Shown here: positions 11,935 through 24,247 of the stretch, in pieces
Numbering within the stretch: the stretch's first letter is position 1
How the letters are laid out: the number at the start of each line of letters is the position of its first letter
Assembly (NCBI RefSeq): GCF_030272615.1
Contig: NC_081407.1
Location: forward strand, 263,238,574 to 263,302,573
DNA: 64,000 bases
Reading direction: 5' to 3'
Origin: Cryptomeria japonica
Taxonomy: Eukaryota; Streptophyta; Pinopsida; Cupressales; Cupressaceae
The notes under the pieces: generated by a model
Seen by the model: the letters and a program-made list of their open reading frames with translations, nothing else
Database searches by the model: none
Told to the model about the DNA's origin: nothing
Program-made: the position numbers and the translations under genes

Positions 11935-12090
11935 GGAGCATTTGTTGCCTTGTCTTCATGAGAGGCGTGGTAATTTCTTACATATTGGAGCATTTGTTGC
12001 CTTGTCTTCATGAGAGGCGTGGTACTTTCTTGCAAATTGAAGCATTTGTTGCCTTGTCTTCATGAGAGGCGTGTTATTGTTCTACATAAG
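11935..12090 (+). repeat. 52-bp tandem repeat, three copies
   Basis: Copies start at 11935, 11987 and 12039. Each contains GCATTTGTTGCCTTGTCTTC followed by ATGAGAGGCGTG. The spacer between the cores varies slightly. Confidence 0.85.
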
Positions 12091-12159
12091 TTACCAACAG
12101 GCTAGTGTTGGTAGACTTATGGGTAGACCTTAGCCATGTATACCTCTGGCTTACGGCGA

Positions 12160-12430
12160 GTATCCTGAGAGGAACATCGCTATGCGGAGTGTGACCAGCG
12201 CGTGCCTTATCCACGGGGTACACTGCCATGCGGGATACGTCCATTGCGTGCCTTGTCCGCTTGGAGTATTGCCATGCCGTGCTGAGACACGATGCGGGAT
12301 GTAGTAGACATCGCCATGCGGCCTACCAATAGGTATTGGGTAGAGCCATGCCACGTGACGACGTGATGCGGGGTGATTCCGAGGTGCACACTGCCATGCC
12401 ATGTGGATGTGTGACTTGGTCACACCACAT
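12160..12430 (+). repeat. Diverged GC-rich repeats with GCCATGC/GATGCGG motifs
   Basis: Short motifs such as GCCATGC, CATGCGG, GATGCGGG and GCGTGCCTT recur many times over 270 bp. They include partly self-complementary segments, so the RNA should fold strongly. The shadow ORFs here run on the opposite strand and look accidental. Confidence 0.55.
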
Positions 12431-13665
12431 GATGAGCTACTAGGGTAGCTAGACGATTGTTCCTTCCTTCCTTGTTGGTGGCTAGCTACTAGTCACGTAG
12501 TGATGTAATGTGCAATTATGATTTTCTTGTAATTATTTATTTATTTCCTTGTGGGCCAGCAATTTATTTTACCTTGACCTTAACAGTTTAGCCACGATCT
12601 TGCGATCTTGATTTTACTTGATTTGATGTTGCAAATCCGGAAATTATTTGCTTGTTTTATTGTTGGAATTGACAATTATTATCTTTAATCTTTTGTACTT
12701 TAGTGGCTAAACCAGTTTATCTTTGTTGTTTTCGTATGCTGGTCTTGTGTTGTAATGTGAATTCCTCTCCAAGAACGTAGGAGACGGGCTTGGATGAGTG
12801 TATACGAGGAAGTAGACGTAAGGAACCTTGAGGATGGAGGTATGTGAGGCTGTGAAGACAGCTAGGATCCACTACCTACCTATGAATGGTGACTATCTCT
12901 TGGAGGCTAAACACCTTACACAACAAGGGATATTCACGAGGGACTTGTATGGAAGGTAGCACCACTATGGTGTACCCTAGCACCATCAAGCCCTTGAGTG
13001 AGATGTTGGATAATTGTTGATCATGTATTTATTCTGAGAGCAGACATAGAGATGTGGATCATATATGTTACCTTTGACCGAGCATCAGACATGCTCACAT
13101 GTGGCCTATTGTGTTGTGCAAACCAGTCTTGTGGATGGATATTATGTGTGATCATGGATAGATGGTATTAACTTGTCACTATGTTATGGGGCATAGTCAT
13201 TGGAAAGGATCTTGTATGTCTGAAAAATGTAAACAATTGAGTTCTTACGTTGCTCTTATTTGTTGAGAAGTTAACTTGGTGGTAGAAATTGTTATTTGAG
13301 GCTAGTTTTATGTGATAAAGTTTTGTGAAAGAGGTGAATTGGTGAAAGAAATCGACCTTGAGAACATATTTTCTTGTCATGTTTGATAAATGAGTATGAT
13401 AACTATGTCTATATGTATCTTAATTGCTTTAATTTGGTGAAATGAAAAGGGAAAAGTCTCGTATCCTTGCTATGATTGAGTGTAAATTATAGAATGTTTG
13501 AAGGTGTGAATGATGTTAGATGCATTTTTATTGATGAATAATGTTCTAAATTGTTGACAAGATAGTTGTTTGTGCAAATTGATAATTGTTAATTGAGTTT
13601 AAGGACTAATAAGTGTTGCAGGATTTCCGTTTAACTTTGCGACTTCCAGGAGTAAGTCGGAACCT

Positions 13666-13677
13666 AGGGGGGGAGAA
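13666..13677 (+). other. Polypurine tract of LARD element
   Basis: AGGGGGGGAGAA directly precedes the 3' LTR start TGTAATGCCC. It is the expected plus-strand priming site. Confidence 0.85.
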
Positions 13678-16600
13678 TGTAATGCCCATACCCTAGTCGG
13701 ACTTTTAAAACCCATTTAACCTTGATTGATTTCCTAGGTGGCATTCTTGAATGGTAGATTAACCGATATGCAATGTGTAGTTTAGATAATATAAATAAAT
13801 TGTGCATACTTATTATTGTGCTTTTGCATCGATTTTCGTGTAAATGTAATTGACTCCTAACCCTTGAGATAAATCTTGAGCTAACACCTTCATTGAATAT
13901 GTATATGTATATGCATGCTTGTATGAATTCATGGGTGCAGGGGATTGCAGGTACAACACCGCTTAGGGCAAGGTTTATCCCCTTTGGAATTTGCAAGGTT
14001 GAGTATGCTCCTTCATCTTTTGAATTCGGATTTAATGGTCATATAACTCTCGTCTTGCCTTAGCCATGGTTAGGTGAGCATCGTGCGTGGATTCGTGGAG
14101 CTTGCCTTTCATTGGGATGCATGTCGAGAGACTTGGAAGACTTCCTCGATTTGCATGCCTTGCGCGAGGTAAGTGAGGTTTGTTATCCTAAGTATTAAAT
14201 TCAAATTTATGAGTAGACGAGCACATTAGTGATATGGAAATTTAAATAGGTAGTTTATTTATATGATTAGTCATTAATTTAAAGAGATTGTTTTAAATTG
14301 TTATTGTAGCAAGCTTAAGGTATTTAACTGGGGTTAGTGTGCTCATTTATGCATTTGTAACATTTATGCATCTATAGTTGAGAAATTAGGAGAAACAAGA
14401 CTCTTGCATTAGAGTAGTCATATATTTAAAAAAGTCGCTTTATTAAGTTATAGCGAGTTAATTTAATAGCTAATTTTAAAATAACGAATTTATTGAGTTA
14501 TGCATTTTAGAAAGGAAAAATTTTAAAGTCATTGGAGAGATAGAATTAAATTACTCATTTTCGCATTTTGGAAGAAAAGGGGTAAATTATTATTATTTAA
14601 ATGAAATTATTTTCTCTTTACTTGTAAAGTCGAAATAATATAAAAGTTTGATTTTTAGAAAATTAAGTTAATCAAAACGCCTTATCCGGTCAATAGTTCC
14701 AAAATATAATTGTAGAACTAAATCGATATTGAGAAATTAAAAATTTAAAAAGAAATAGAAACATTATAATTTTAATAAGGAAAACAAATGAGATGTATTA
14801 AATAAGGTAAATGAATGACTTCCATTTCATTTTTCATTCATTTTATTTCAAAAATAAATGCCTAATTTCGAAATTAAAAATTACGGCAAAATTAGGGTTC
14901 TCTTTTTAACCTAGTTTTGGAGACATTTTTGGGGGTTCTTGGCTTGGGGAGTTTTTTTTTTTTGGGGAAACATGGGGGAAATTTGCATTGGAGCAGCAGA
15001 TTGGGGAAACTCTTCATCAAGATTCATGCCTAGAATTGCACTATGAGGTAGGATTTGAATCTACCTTTCCATTTCTTGTAAGAAAAAAAAAAAGATATTG
15101 CTCATGAATGTGTTGTTTCTTTGAAGAATAGTTGTAGTTGTCTTTTTTTTTTAAGTTTGGATGTTCTTGGTTTGTAGATTGATCATGTTTTTTTTTGGGG
15201 ATATTTTGGAGACAGAGGAATTCTTCTCCACTCTTGGTTTTAATCAATCTGAAAAAAAAAAAGGAAAAGAAGAAGAATATAAAATAAACTGATAACATGA
15301 CTGTGACTGTGTAAACATGTTTTGTCTCAGAAATTCTTTCAAACGTTTTAGCTTTAACTTGTGATTTTTATTCAAAAAAATATTGAGAAGAAAAAAAAAA
15401 AACCCAAAGAAAACATTCAAAAAAAGGGAAAACGAAACAAAAAAAAAAGGGGAAGAAATTAAACGGGTTAGGGTTTGGCGCCGCCGCCCCCTCCCCCGTT
15501 TTCCTTCCCCTACCCCCCCAGCGCTCCCGTGGCCACGTAGGGATTCCCCTACGCCCACGGAGGGCCGCAGGGAATTCCCTGCATCCCCCGTGGCCGCAGG
15601 GTAAAACCTGCGACCACGGTGGCCGCAGGGAAACCCTGCGTCCCACCGTGGCTCGCAGGGAAACCCCTGCGCAAGCCACAAGGGCTACGCCCTTTTCTTT
15701 TTTTGCTAATTTAAGTTTTTTTTTTTTTTTGTTTGTTTGTTAATTTGTTTAGTTTTAAAAAAATGTTTAGTATTTAAAAATAAAATAATAAAACAATAGA
15801 TTTAGGGTATGGTAATAAACGAAATAAAAAAAAAAGGGGGGAAGCATTATACTGATTTTATTTAGAGTCCTTGTTATTATTTAAATTTAGATTTTTCTCT
15901 CTTGTTTATTTAATATTATTTAAGCCGGATAATAATTAATATATGGGATTTAGAACATTGGAAAAATTCAAAAACTCATATAGAGATATATGTCTTCTGC
16001 CTCATCCTGATTTATATAACTGGCATTGATAATTACTAATCATAAACAAAGGGTAGCTGTGGATATTTAATAAATGATATCTTAGGAATTTCTTATATCA
16101 ACATATACTATTAACCATATGTGGCTTTTGGCCCCTTCGTAACGAATATATATCCCGTGAATTACCCCTTAGTGTTCAGGCGATAATTTTAATCGGATAG
16201 ATATAAATTGAGATTTACATATACTTGTTTTATATATATGCAAGGGAATTTAAAAATTGTTGGGGGGGTGCTAGTGTATAGTTCCAGACCAACATGTCAG
16301 TGATGTGTATCTAAGGATTAAGTAAAATACCCGAATGAGAAATGCTTACATTTATGTGAACTTAGTTGGAAAACTTGTAGAGTTGTATTTACTGACTGAA
16401 ATTGTCATTGTAGTTGGTTGTGATCGCCTAAAAGGCAAGATTGTAAAGACATGTAAATATGTAACCTTAACTATATATAATACCAAAGGGGTCTTGCAGT
16501 TGAGCAGACCCGGAGATGTAGCCCATCCGGGGTGAACTCCGAGATCATATCTGTGTTATGCGATGTTTATAGCGTGCTTTGTTTTATGTTTTGAATTATC

Positions 16601-18567
16601 ATGAAAGGATGTAATCTTGCATGAGTGTATGGTGGAAGTTTAATGAATTCGAATTTAAATGCATAACATTATTCATATGGATAAACGTAGTTATTTAAGT
16701 TCATAAAACGTTGTGAATTATGAATATGGCATGGTATTTAAATATTGCAAAATTAAAGTGTGGAAATGGTAATTTGGTAATGTTAATTTGAATTGTAATA
16801 GTGGAAGAAATCTAGATAGAATTACTTCGTTGGATTAATTGTTAAAAAGAATGTTAAAGGAATGAATGTAAAAAGGGAATAACAAAGTTAAAAAAAAATT
16901 ATGTCACAATTCTTAGATTGAAATTTAAAAGAAGAACATCATAGAAATATCTATCCTTTTACCTTAGTAAATGAATCATGCCATGTCAGTTATGTTTCAT
17001 TACATAGGATAAATTTGTTAAGTTATTTCACGTTTTAATCTTAACAATAATCCTCACCGGATTAATTTGATAATCGTGTGGACTCAATCAAATATTCATG
17101 TTGTGTATTGAATGAATATACTTAGTAATTTATGTTGTAATTTTAATCATTAACCCTCACCAGATTACTTCTATAACCGGGTGAACCCAACTAGAAAACC
17201 CATATGTTAATCTTTATAAAAAGGAATCCCTCATGTTTGCTAAGACTGAACTAGAATGGGAAAGAAAGTTGAATTAATGTTATAAACTCTAAGTGAAATC
17301 TAAAGGATGAAACTCATTTAGGTATTTACCTTCTTACCCTTGTAAATGAACATCGCCATGTTAATTGTAATTCACTTTATCAAATGAAATTACTTAGTTG
17401 TTTACATTTTAATCCCAACAAATATTCTTTATCAGATTAATTTCATATAAGAGTGAACTCAACTAGTATCTATATTTGTAACCTTAAATAACGAGTCCCT
17501 TATGAATGCTGAAATGGAACTAAAAAGGGGAGTTTTGGTATAGTTATTTAAACCTTAATCTTAATATATGTACCATCTCATATTAACTTTGTTTATAAGA
17601 AGAGATATGCAAAAAGATAATTGTATTCTAATCCTAATAGAAGAACATCACTATGGTCTGATTATTCAAATCCTGAAATGATGAATGTAATCTCGTTAAC
17701 GATACTTTAAATTGAAGGATGCTCTCGTGTGTTCTAATGCATATCCAACTTAATGAAGTCAGTCCATTTATTGCATTATTAAAACTTCAAATGAGATCTA
17801 TGGCTACTCATACTTTACCCTTCATATAAGCACTACAACCCATTAGTTGAATATGCATGAAACCAAATGAGGGGACTTCTCTCTATTAATTGTGGTCAAT
17901 CCTTAAGAAACGAAAATTCTTCTTATTAACCATGTTTTTTTTAATATTTAAGAAACTATATATCAAATGTGGGTGAGTATTATAAAACCAAATGATGGCA
18001 TCCTTGTTTTACTAATCGAAGTTTAACCCTAAACGAATGAATATCGTTAAGCATATTTATGGCATTAAAGGATGATGTCAAGTGTGGATGGTTATTTTAA
18101 AACTCTAATGAATGAACTTCGTTATATTTTTTAAGCGCTTGAACCTATTTGGAGACCTCCTAATGAACTTATGAATTAACGTGCATTGAGTAATTAACCT
18201 CTCGATGGCCTCCTCACCAAGCAAAGTAATTGAACGCTTCCTAAAGACATAAGGTGTTAATCCATTGAACACATATTTAATCAAGGTCTAGGCATTACCT
18301 CGTAATTAAGTTATCCAGTTTAATGGATCTAATGACGCAAGTTGAGTTAGGTGTAAGGTTGTGTAATCGCGTTGGGAAACCTCTTAGGATCATTTAGCCT
18401 TCCGCTGTGTTATCTAGTTAGAAATAACTTTGGGATAACTTCTTACTATCTTAACATTGTAACTTTTCATTAACGCATTTAATTATTATTTAAAAAAAAA
18501 AAAATTTCACACTCTATTTGAGTGTTTTAAACTTAAACCCTTAGGGGTTTCCTGGCGGGGCATTACA
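13678..18567 (+). repeat. 3' LTR of LARD element, complete (4,890 bp)
   Basis: Bounded by TGTAATGCCC and GGGCATTACA. The segment from 14153 matches the 5' LTR. It carries its own copies of the hairpin array (15526-15680) and the TATA-like box (16472-16481). The flank after 18567 begins GCTTG. This would be the target duplication, but the left partner is off-window. Confidence 0.95.
15526..15680. repeat. GC-rich hairpin array in LARD 3' LTR
   Basis: Second copy of the array at 6752-6906, with three single-base changes by my reading. The 16-bp palindrome is retained. Confidence 0.75.
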
Positions 18568-20352
18568 GCTTGAGACAGAGTTTAAGAAGTTAGGCATTGA
18601 TCAAAATCTAATTCCCAAGGAGGTGACATAATTTTCTTTTGTTTGAGAGAATGGTGCAGGAGCACCTAGGACTTAGGCTTATAGTATTTTCTCAATTTTG
18701 GCTAGTAATGAACTTAGCCAAGCCAAGTAATTAATAAGGACTCTAGGAAGGTCCAAGAGTGATTGTGATGAGTCAAATGTAGGCCTAGATTGAGTTAGTT
18801 TCTTCCTAGGTTTGCATTTTGTGCATAAGTAGAGGTTTGAGTAGGAAATTGACCTTCTTGATGGTAAAAAGTGGAAAAAATTGGTATAAGAATTAGAGAT
18901 GGTTAGAATAGTCTTAGGAATGCTTAAAAATTCATGAGTAATGACTTAGAATAGGTTTCATAGGTTGGAAAAGCAAAAAGTACAAAATTGTAAAAGTTGT
19001 CATGACAACTTTTGTCCTAAAATGCTTAGCGATGGAGTTAGGGATAGAAAAATGCCCTAGAATTCCTCCACATATGGGGAGGACTATAAGAACCTCCTCT
19101 TTCATGGTTACCAAGGTTGGAGTTTCATTTTTGTAAGATCAACAATCTGAAACTACTCATTTTTGGGTTGTTTGTCACTATTTTGACTTATTTTGCTCAT
19201 AATGTGAATACAAATGGATTGAATCCAATGATCCAGTAATGGATTGAGTTTCTTTGGTGTTTTTCAGAGTCATTTAGTTCATTTAAAGCTTTGTAGTTAG
19301 TGTGTGTTAGTGTTTTCATAGTTTTGTTTGCAAACAACCAGTTTTGGCTTATATATAGCAATTTTGTGTAAAATAGTTGCCCCATGAAATCCCTCTGTGC
19401 TACCATCACGGACTATTGGTACATCGAAGGAAACCACTTTTATAGTGTACATATGTAGGGAAAATTTCTAGAGATGAATAATGATATGACTGTCACCTTG
19501 TTCCAGGCGAGTCCAGGAGCAACCCGACTAGAGAAGACAGGGTGAAATTGGAGTGTAAAGTGCAGGGGTGAAGATAAAACCACAACCTAACCTTTTAGAG
19601 GGGTCCATGAAGTTCATATAGAGATTCCAATGCAAGGAGAAGCCTTCAAAAGACCATTTGATGCCCATTTCACAAGCTTGACCAGTCACTACTAGTTAGG
19701 AGGCCTATAAACCCTTCAAAACCCTCATTTTTGGGTTAGGGCATTGTACGGTGACTTGGGAACCCAAAACCATAGAAATAACTTGGGGATAGGTGTATCA
19801 TTGAAGAATATCAAACCTTGTTGTAGGTTATTTTGGACCATTTTCACCTAAGCCCTAGAAAACTAGATTTTGGAGGCCTAATAGGGCTAATTCCTTGTAG
19901 CCTTTTCTAGGCAAAATGGTGAAATCGGTAAGAAAGCTAATGGATGAAAACCACAAATGGATCAAAATGGTATTGAAATAATTTTAGAAGCCACCTCCAC
20001 ACCTCTACAACAACTCACAACAGTAGGAGGTAAAATTGACAAGTTGAAGCCAAGACAACAAGAATGAGCATGTGGAAAACACCTTGAAATGGTAGGGTTC
20101 CTAATTAAACACTTGATGCAAAAACCTTGATATTGACAAGAAGCAAGCCCTAGAAGTGATTGAGATGGACTTGGAGGTCTTAGAGCATAGCTATACTTGG
20201 AGATTTGGTGGAATTGAGCAACACCAACTAGGTGAAGTGTGAGCAAGCTAGGTGAACCCCATCAGATAGGGAAGAATGACTGGTCATGAGAAGATCCCTA
20301 TTACAAACAAAGGTCAATGAGAAACCAACATAGGGGAAGAGCCTATTTTAGA
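18568..20352. other. Unassigned sequence between LARD and Gypsy remnant
   Basis: I recognise no coding domain or RNA gene in about 1.8 kb. Small ORFs are under 100 codons and lack family signatures. Because a Gypsy protease-RT remnant follows on the plus strand, this could be its eroded leader and gag, but I cannot show that. A LTR-like patch with CTATAAG near 19088 is too weak to call. Confidence 0.4.
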
Positions 20353-21360
20353 TAAGGTGCAAGTCAGGTAAAATGTTGTAATTTCATCATTGATAGAGAG
20401 ACAACACATACAATTTGGTCTTAAAAGAGATGGTCTAGAAACTAAACTAGAAGAGTATGAAACATATGAACCCTTATAAAATTGATTAGATTCAAGATGA
20501 TCACAAAATATTAGTAAGTGAATAATGTCTCTCAAATTTCACATTAGAGCATGTAGGGATGAAATAGTATGTGATACCATATTGCTTGATTTATGCTATT
20601 TGTTTTTGGGGAGACCTTAAAAGTATGATATGATGGCCATACATGATGGGAGAAAAAATACTTACATGGTGACCATGAATGGGAATAATCATATATAGAT
20701 TCATCCAGAGGAAGAGAAAAAGAAGGTGGTGTGAAGTAATGCCAAAATCTATTTGGTAGATGTGAGGAACTTGCTTAATGGATTGAAACATGAGAACACT
20801 TATTTTGTGCTCATTCCAAGGATTGTGATAGTAAGGACTTCAAAAGAATCACTATAAAAGGAGAATTCCTCTAGAATGATGTCTTAGAGTTTCTAAAGGA
20901 GTATCAGGATATTGTACAAGAAAATATTCATAAATGATTGCCACCAATCTTGAGTATTAGCCATCTCATAGACCTCATACCTGGATCAAGTTTTCCAATC
21001 AAAGCATCACACTAGATGAAACTAATAGAGAATGTAGAATTGATTAGATAGTTGTAGGAGTTGTTGGAGAAGAGAATAATCTAAGAGGTCTTGGGACCTT
21101 GTGCAATACCTACTATCTTGGTGCTAAAGAAATATGGGGAAGGGAGGATATGTAATAGTTTTAAAGTTGTCAACAAGATCGCTCTTAAAACTAGTTTCCT
21201 TTTCCAAGAATAGATGGCATCATGGACTATCTGAGTAGTGCAAGGTACTTCATCAATATTGATCTCAAGATTAGATACCATTAGATCAAAATCCAAAATG
21301 TTTTGAGTGGAAGACTACATTAAAGACCAATGAAGGATTGTATGAATGACTACTCATACT
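20353..21360 (+). pseudogene. Decayed Ty3/Gypsy protease-reverse transcriptase remnant
   Basis: Plus-strand translation in shifting frames gives recognisable blocks. NVVISSLIE (protease core) is near 20378. LCYLFLGRP followed by AIHDGRKNTY (protease C-end, similar to the TR-GAG protease) lies near 20600-20660. HLIDLIPGSSFP, ELLEKRII and ILVLKKYGEGRICNSF (RT N-part) lie near 20960-21165. INIDLKIRYH lies near 21255 and EWKTTLKTNEGLYE near 21308. Many stops and frameshifts are present. The match ends abruptly near 21360, before the catalytic YVDD region, so RNase H and integrase are missing. Family is clear from motif order; the element itself is dead. Confidence 0.75.
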
Positions 21361-21683
21361 GATGCAGTCAAGGTATGGAGATCCAATGAAGGACATCCCC
21401 TCCTTGCAGCCTAAACACAAACACCATGCAAGATATACTAGTAATCAGCAACACAATACCAGATAAAGTAGAAGAGCAATCAGTGACACCACAAAATACA
21501 TAACTGGTAAATAGTAAGAACAATCCTTATAATAGTTTAATGAATTACATATGCCACATGCTGGACTGTAGCCCAGGATTACAAAACAACTCTTACAAAT
21601 TAGATCTATGATCCATAGATCATCCTCTTAATAAATCATCAATTGATAACAACTTCCACTGTTCTTCACTGATCCAGACCTCA
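21361..21683. other. Unassigned sequence
   Basis: About 320 bp between the break in the Gypsy remnant and the start of an LTR fragment. I see no recognisable motif or repeat. Confidence 0.4.
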
Positions 21684-21862
21684 TGTTGAACATAAGATGC
21701 CACTGAGAGGGGGGGCTGAATCAGTGATTTCCAAACTTTACCCTTTTCTATCCTATGCATGTATACCGGTTAACAGATCTAACATAAGGCAGACATACTG
21801 GTAAGATGGAAAGATGACACAAATGAAACCACACATAAAAGGAAAATCTCATAACACCAGAT
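21684..21862 (-). repeat. LTR fragment, left part, split by element C
   Basis: Starts TGTTGAACATAAG and soon reads CACTGAGAGGGGGGG then CTGAATCAGTG. This is the terminal motif shared by the Copia-like LTRs in this window, so it is the U5 end of a minus-oriented LTR. It stops at CAGAT where element C begins. The sequence resumes at 44469. Confidence 0.6.
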
Positions 21863-22753
21863 TTTTGGAACACAATGAATCCAAGAACACTAAGAGTGGG
21901 GGGGGTGAATCAGTGTTCTGCAGGTAAAATAAGATTTTAACTTTTTATAACATACACATATAAACCGGTAAATGAAGAAACATATAACATGAAGTAAATA
22001 AACTAGCCACATGAATTTTATACATGAAAAACCTCGAAGAGGAAAAACCATGATTGGATTTGTGTCCCACAATATCAATTCACTGGCCATATGAAAGATA
22101 TTACATAGCATGGGGGCCTACACATGCAGGAAGGCACACTGCCTAGAGCACACTAATAAACACAAAAGAGTCTCACTGAATACAAGCTTCTACTGAGATA
22201 AAACAGTAATGGTGAACTAACAAAATGCATTTCCAATGCCAAAAAGAGTTTCAGTTATAGCTCTACTCTGTACCAGTTCATTAACCCTGAACCCTTTTAC
22301 TTGTATCTCCTTTCCTCCAAGAATGATTTACAAACCATCTACTGATCATTACATGATATAACTTTCGCATACAAATGACCTACATACATATCCTTCGCAT
22401 CACACAGTTCTACTATCTTGTCATATATCAAAATGACCTAATAGACTGACTTATATACCCTCTACAAACAATATGCCTTATGTCGGCTTACAATACATTA
22501 AAAATGATATTCAATGTCGGCCCTATACAATAATTACAAAATGATTTTACAAATAAAACTTTTCGGATCCCAAACTAATGTCAGCTTTACTAAAGTGTTG
22601 GATGTTGATGCTAGTGCCGATGTTAGTGATGACCCTGATTACTCTAATGTCGGTATCTATTAGTATATGCCTTCAATGCTGGTATATGCCTTCAATAGAA
22701 TCGTATTGCCATCAATGAAAACATATAAATCCAATGAGTGTCAATTTCCAACA
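21863..22753 (-). repeat. 3' LTR (minus) of element C
   Basis: Pairs with 43551-44468. The left end TTTTGGAACAC is a decayed TGTTGGAACAC, and the right end is CCAACA. About 27 bp present in the right LTR are missing. A minus-strand TATA-like GGTATATAAG lies near 22449-22459. Confidence 0.85.
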
Positions 22754-22930
22754 ATCTCCCCCTTTGGCATTGATGGCAACACTCATGTGAAAAATGGATT
22801 CCCTATTGGTTCAACTAAAACATGCTCCCCCTGAGCTGATTGACTATCTCCGTTTGATATCCTCCCCCTAGAATTATATACATATTTTTCACATACATAT
22901 ACTCCCCCTTTGGCATCAATGCCAAAGACC
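22754..22930 (-). other. Repeated polypurine tracts of element C
   Basis: On the minus strand GGGGGAG occurs at 22756, 22825, 22862 and 22902 within 160 bp of the 3' LTR. Multiplied polypurine tracts at this position are a known trait of Sirevirus-lineage Copia elements. Confidence 0.7.
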
Positions 22931-22964
22931 AGTGAAATAATTGAAAGAATAATTACACATTACT

Positions 22965-24242
22965 TTACTGGAGCTTGACCAATTTCAAGATTTTCAAATA
23001 AGCTTTCTCTAGTAGCTGTATATAGGTATCCCAATTGGTTTTGAATGTTTCAGATATGCATACAAGTCCACTTAGTAAATGTGCTAGTGCTTCTTTCTCA
23101 GTGACTTCTACCGGTGTGGGCTTCCCAAGCATATCCATGCATTCCCTCTTATGTACACCAAGTGAATCAAATCTTGGACTCACCAAACCTCTGAGACTCC
23201 TTGCTCTTCGAATGATCTTGTCTCTTTCCTTTTCAAAAGCAAAAATTTGGTTCTCCAAAGTCAAAATTTGTCCATCAATAGATGTTGTAAGTGAAGTTAG
23301 TCCATCAAAAGAAGTTGGAATATTAGCAATCTTTTCTTGTAACTCCTTTATCCTCTTATCTACATTTATTGTAAGAATTTCTACATTACAGTAGACCCTG
23401 TAGATGTTAGTACCTTGTTTCAAAGAATTTTCAATAAGTATAAGTTTCTCTTCAACCTTCCTCTTCTCTATCTCAATAATTTGATCAAAAGTGGCTTTCT
23501 TAGCCAAAGTAAATCTTTCAAATGCTTGTCAGTCCAAAATCTATTGTAATGATTGAAAGTTTTTAGATATGTGCTCTGTCAATACCTTAAGCTTGCCGGA
23601 AGGGCTTGCTTAATTTTCAATCACACAATTAGGAATCAATTTGTACAAAATTCTTATGGATTGATCTATTATTCCTTTGTCTGCATATCCCTCCTTCATT
23701 ATCTTTTGAGTAGCCATCATCATTAGCTCCGTGGGACTCATCTCTGTGACTGGTTTTCTCTCAACTTGAGAAGTGTCAAATGCCAAAAGTTTTATTGGGG
23801 AATCAACTGCCAGTATGGTACTGGGTATTTTATTAGTCTCCTTTTCCTTATCCTCTCCCAGTGTATCTCTTTTCTCATCCTCTTTTGCACTAGTGGCTTT
23901 GCCACTTGGTGCAGTATCTGTTACTGTCAGTGGAGTATTATCCACCATATATTATCAGTATCCTATACATTATCTATATTACCTTACTTAGACTATACAA
24001 ATGTATTTTCTGCTTGTTTAGTTTATACACTCTCATCAATTTTAGGATTATCTACTAGTTCATTCAAAATTTGATATGAACTTCCCAAAATTCCCTTTCC
24101 TTTAGATCTGTTTGGAATGGAGGGAGTTGTTGCCTTAGAAAAATCTTCTTGAGAAGTAAGGAAATCAAGATTCTTTTGGAAGAATTTATCCCAACCATCT
24201 CTGGTCTCATTTATTATTTCATTGACTCTACCCATCATTAAG
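22965..24242 (-). pseudogene. Element C ORF2, C-terminal part (coiled-coil region)
   Basis: Continues the ORF2 frame that enters from 32246 after removal of element B. The first block (24238-24023) reads in the same frame as the upstream ORF2. A frameshift follows near 24000, and 23948-23610 and 23507-22965 share a second frame. The last 180 codons are rich in Glu, Lys, Leu and Ile with heptad-like spacing, so a C-terminal coiled coil is likely. ORF2 of B and D also ends in a coiled-coil-like segment. Function is unknown. Stops, one frameshift and the two insertions make it non-functional. Confidence 0.7.
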
Positions 24243-24247
24243 CTTAT
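24243..24247. repeat. Target site duplication of element B, left copy (CTTAT)
   Basis: CTTAT precedes the 5' LTR and is repeated exactly at 32241-32245 after the 3' LTR. Confidence 0.95.

Larger units (their letters stand above)
9795..13677 (+). other. Non-coding interior of LARD element
   Basis: About 3.9 kb between primer site and polypurine tract. I see no gag, protease, RT or integrase motif in any frame. Visible structure is a 52-bp tandem repeat (11935-12090) and a CpG- and ATGC-rich hairpin-prone block (about 12160-12430). Conserved non-coding interiors in LARDs are thought to carry RNA structure for packaging; that role is inferred here. Confidence 0.8.
5379..18567 (+). mobile_element. 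LARD-type element with giant LTRs and non-coding interior
   Basis: A direct repeat of over 4.4 kb (5379-9794 and 14153-18567) flanks a 3.9 kb interior. The 3' LTR is complete (13678-18567, 4,890 bp) and opens TGTAATGCCC and closes GGGCATTACA, a perfect terminal inverted repeat. A primer site follows the 5' LTR and a polypurine tract precedes the 3' LTR, so plus orientation is certain. I found no gag or pol ORF; the longest ORFs are scattered frames under 115 codons. Size and layout match the large retrotransposon derivatives described in grasses. The first ~475 bp of the 5' LTR lie beyond the nested TR-GAG element, outside the window. Confidence 0.9.

Noticed and set aside
11935-12090. Possible CRISPR-like array from regularly spaced repeats
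   Set aside because: Only three near-contiguous 52-bp units in a plant LTR element; spacer and repeat structure is absent.
12151-12423. Minus-strand 90-codon ORF in the LARD interior
   Set aside because: It lies in diverged GC-rich repeats on the strand opposite to the element; His/Arg/Pro-rich by composition.
19000-19460. LTR-like patch with CTATAAG and GGAAACCAC
   Set aside because: No second copy, no TG/CA boundaries and no primer site in the window; too weak to call an LTR.
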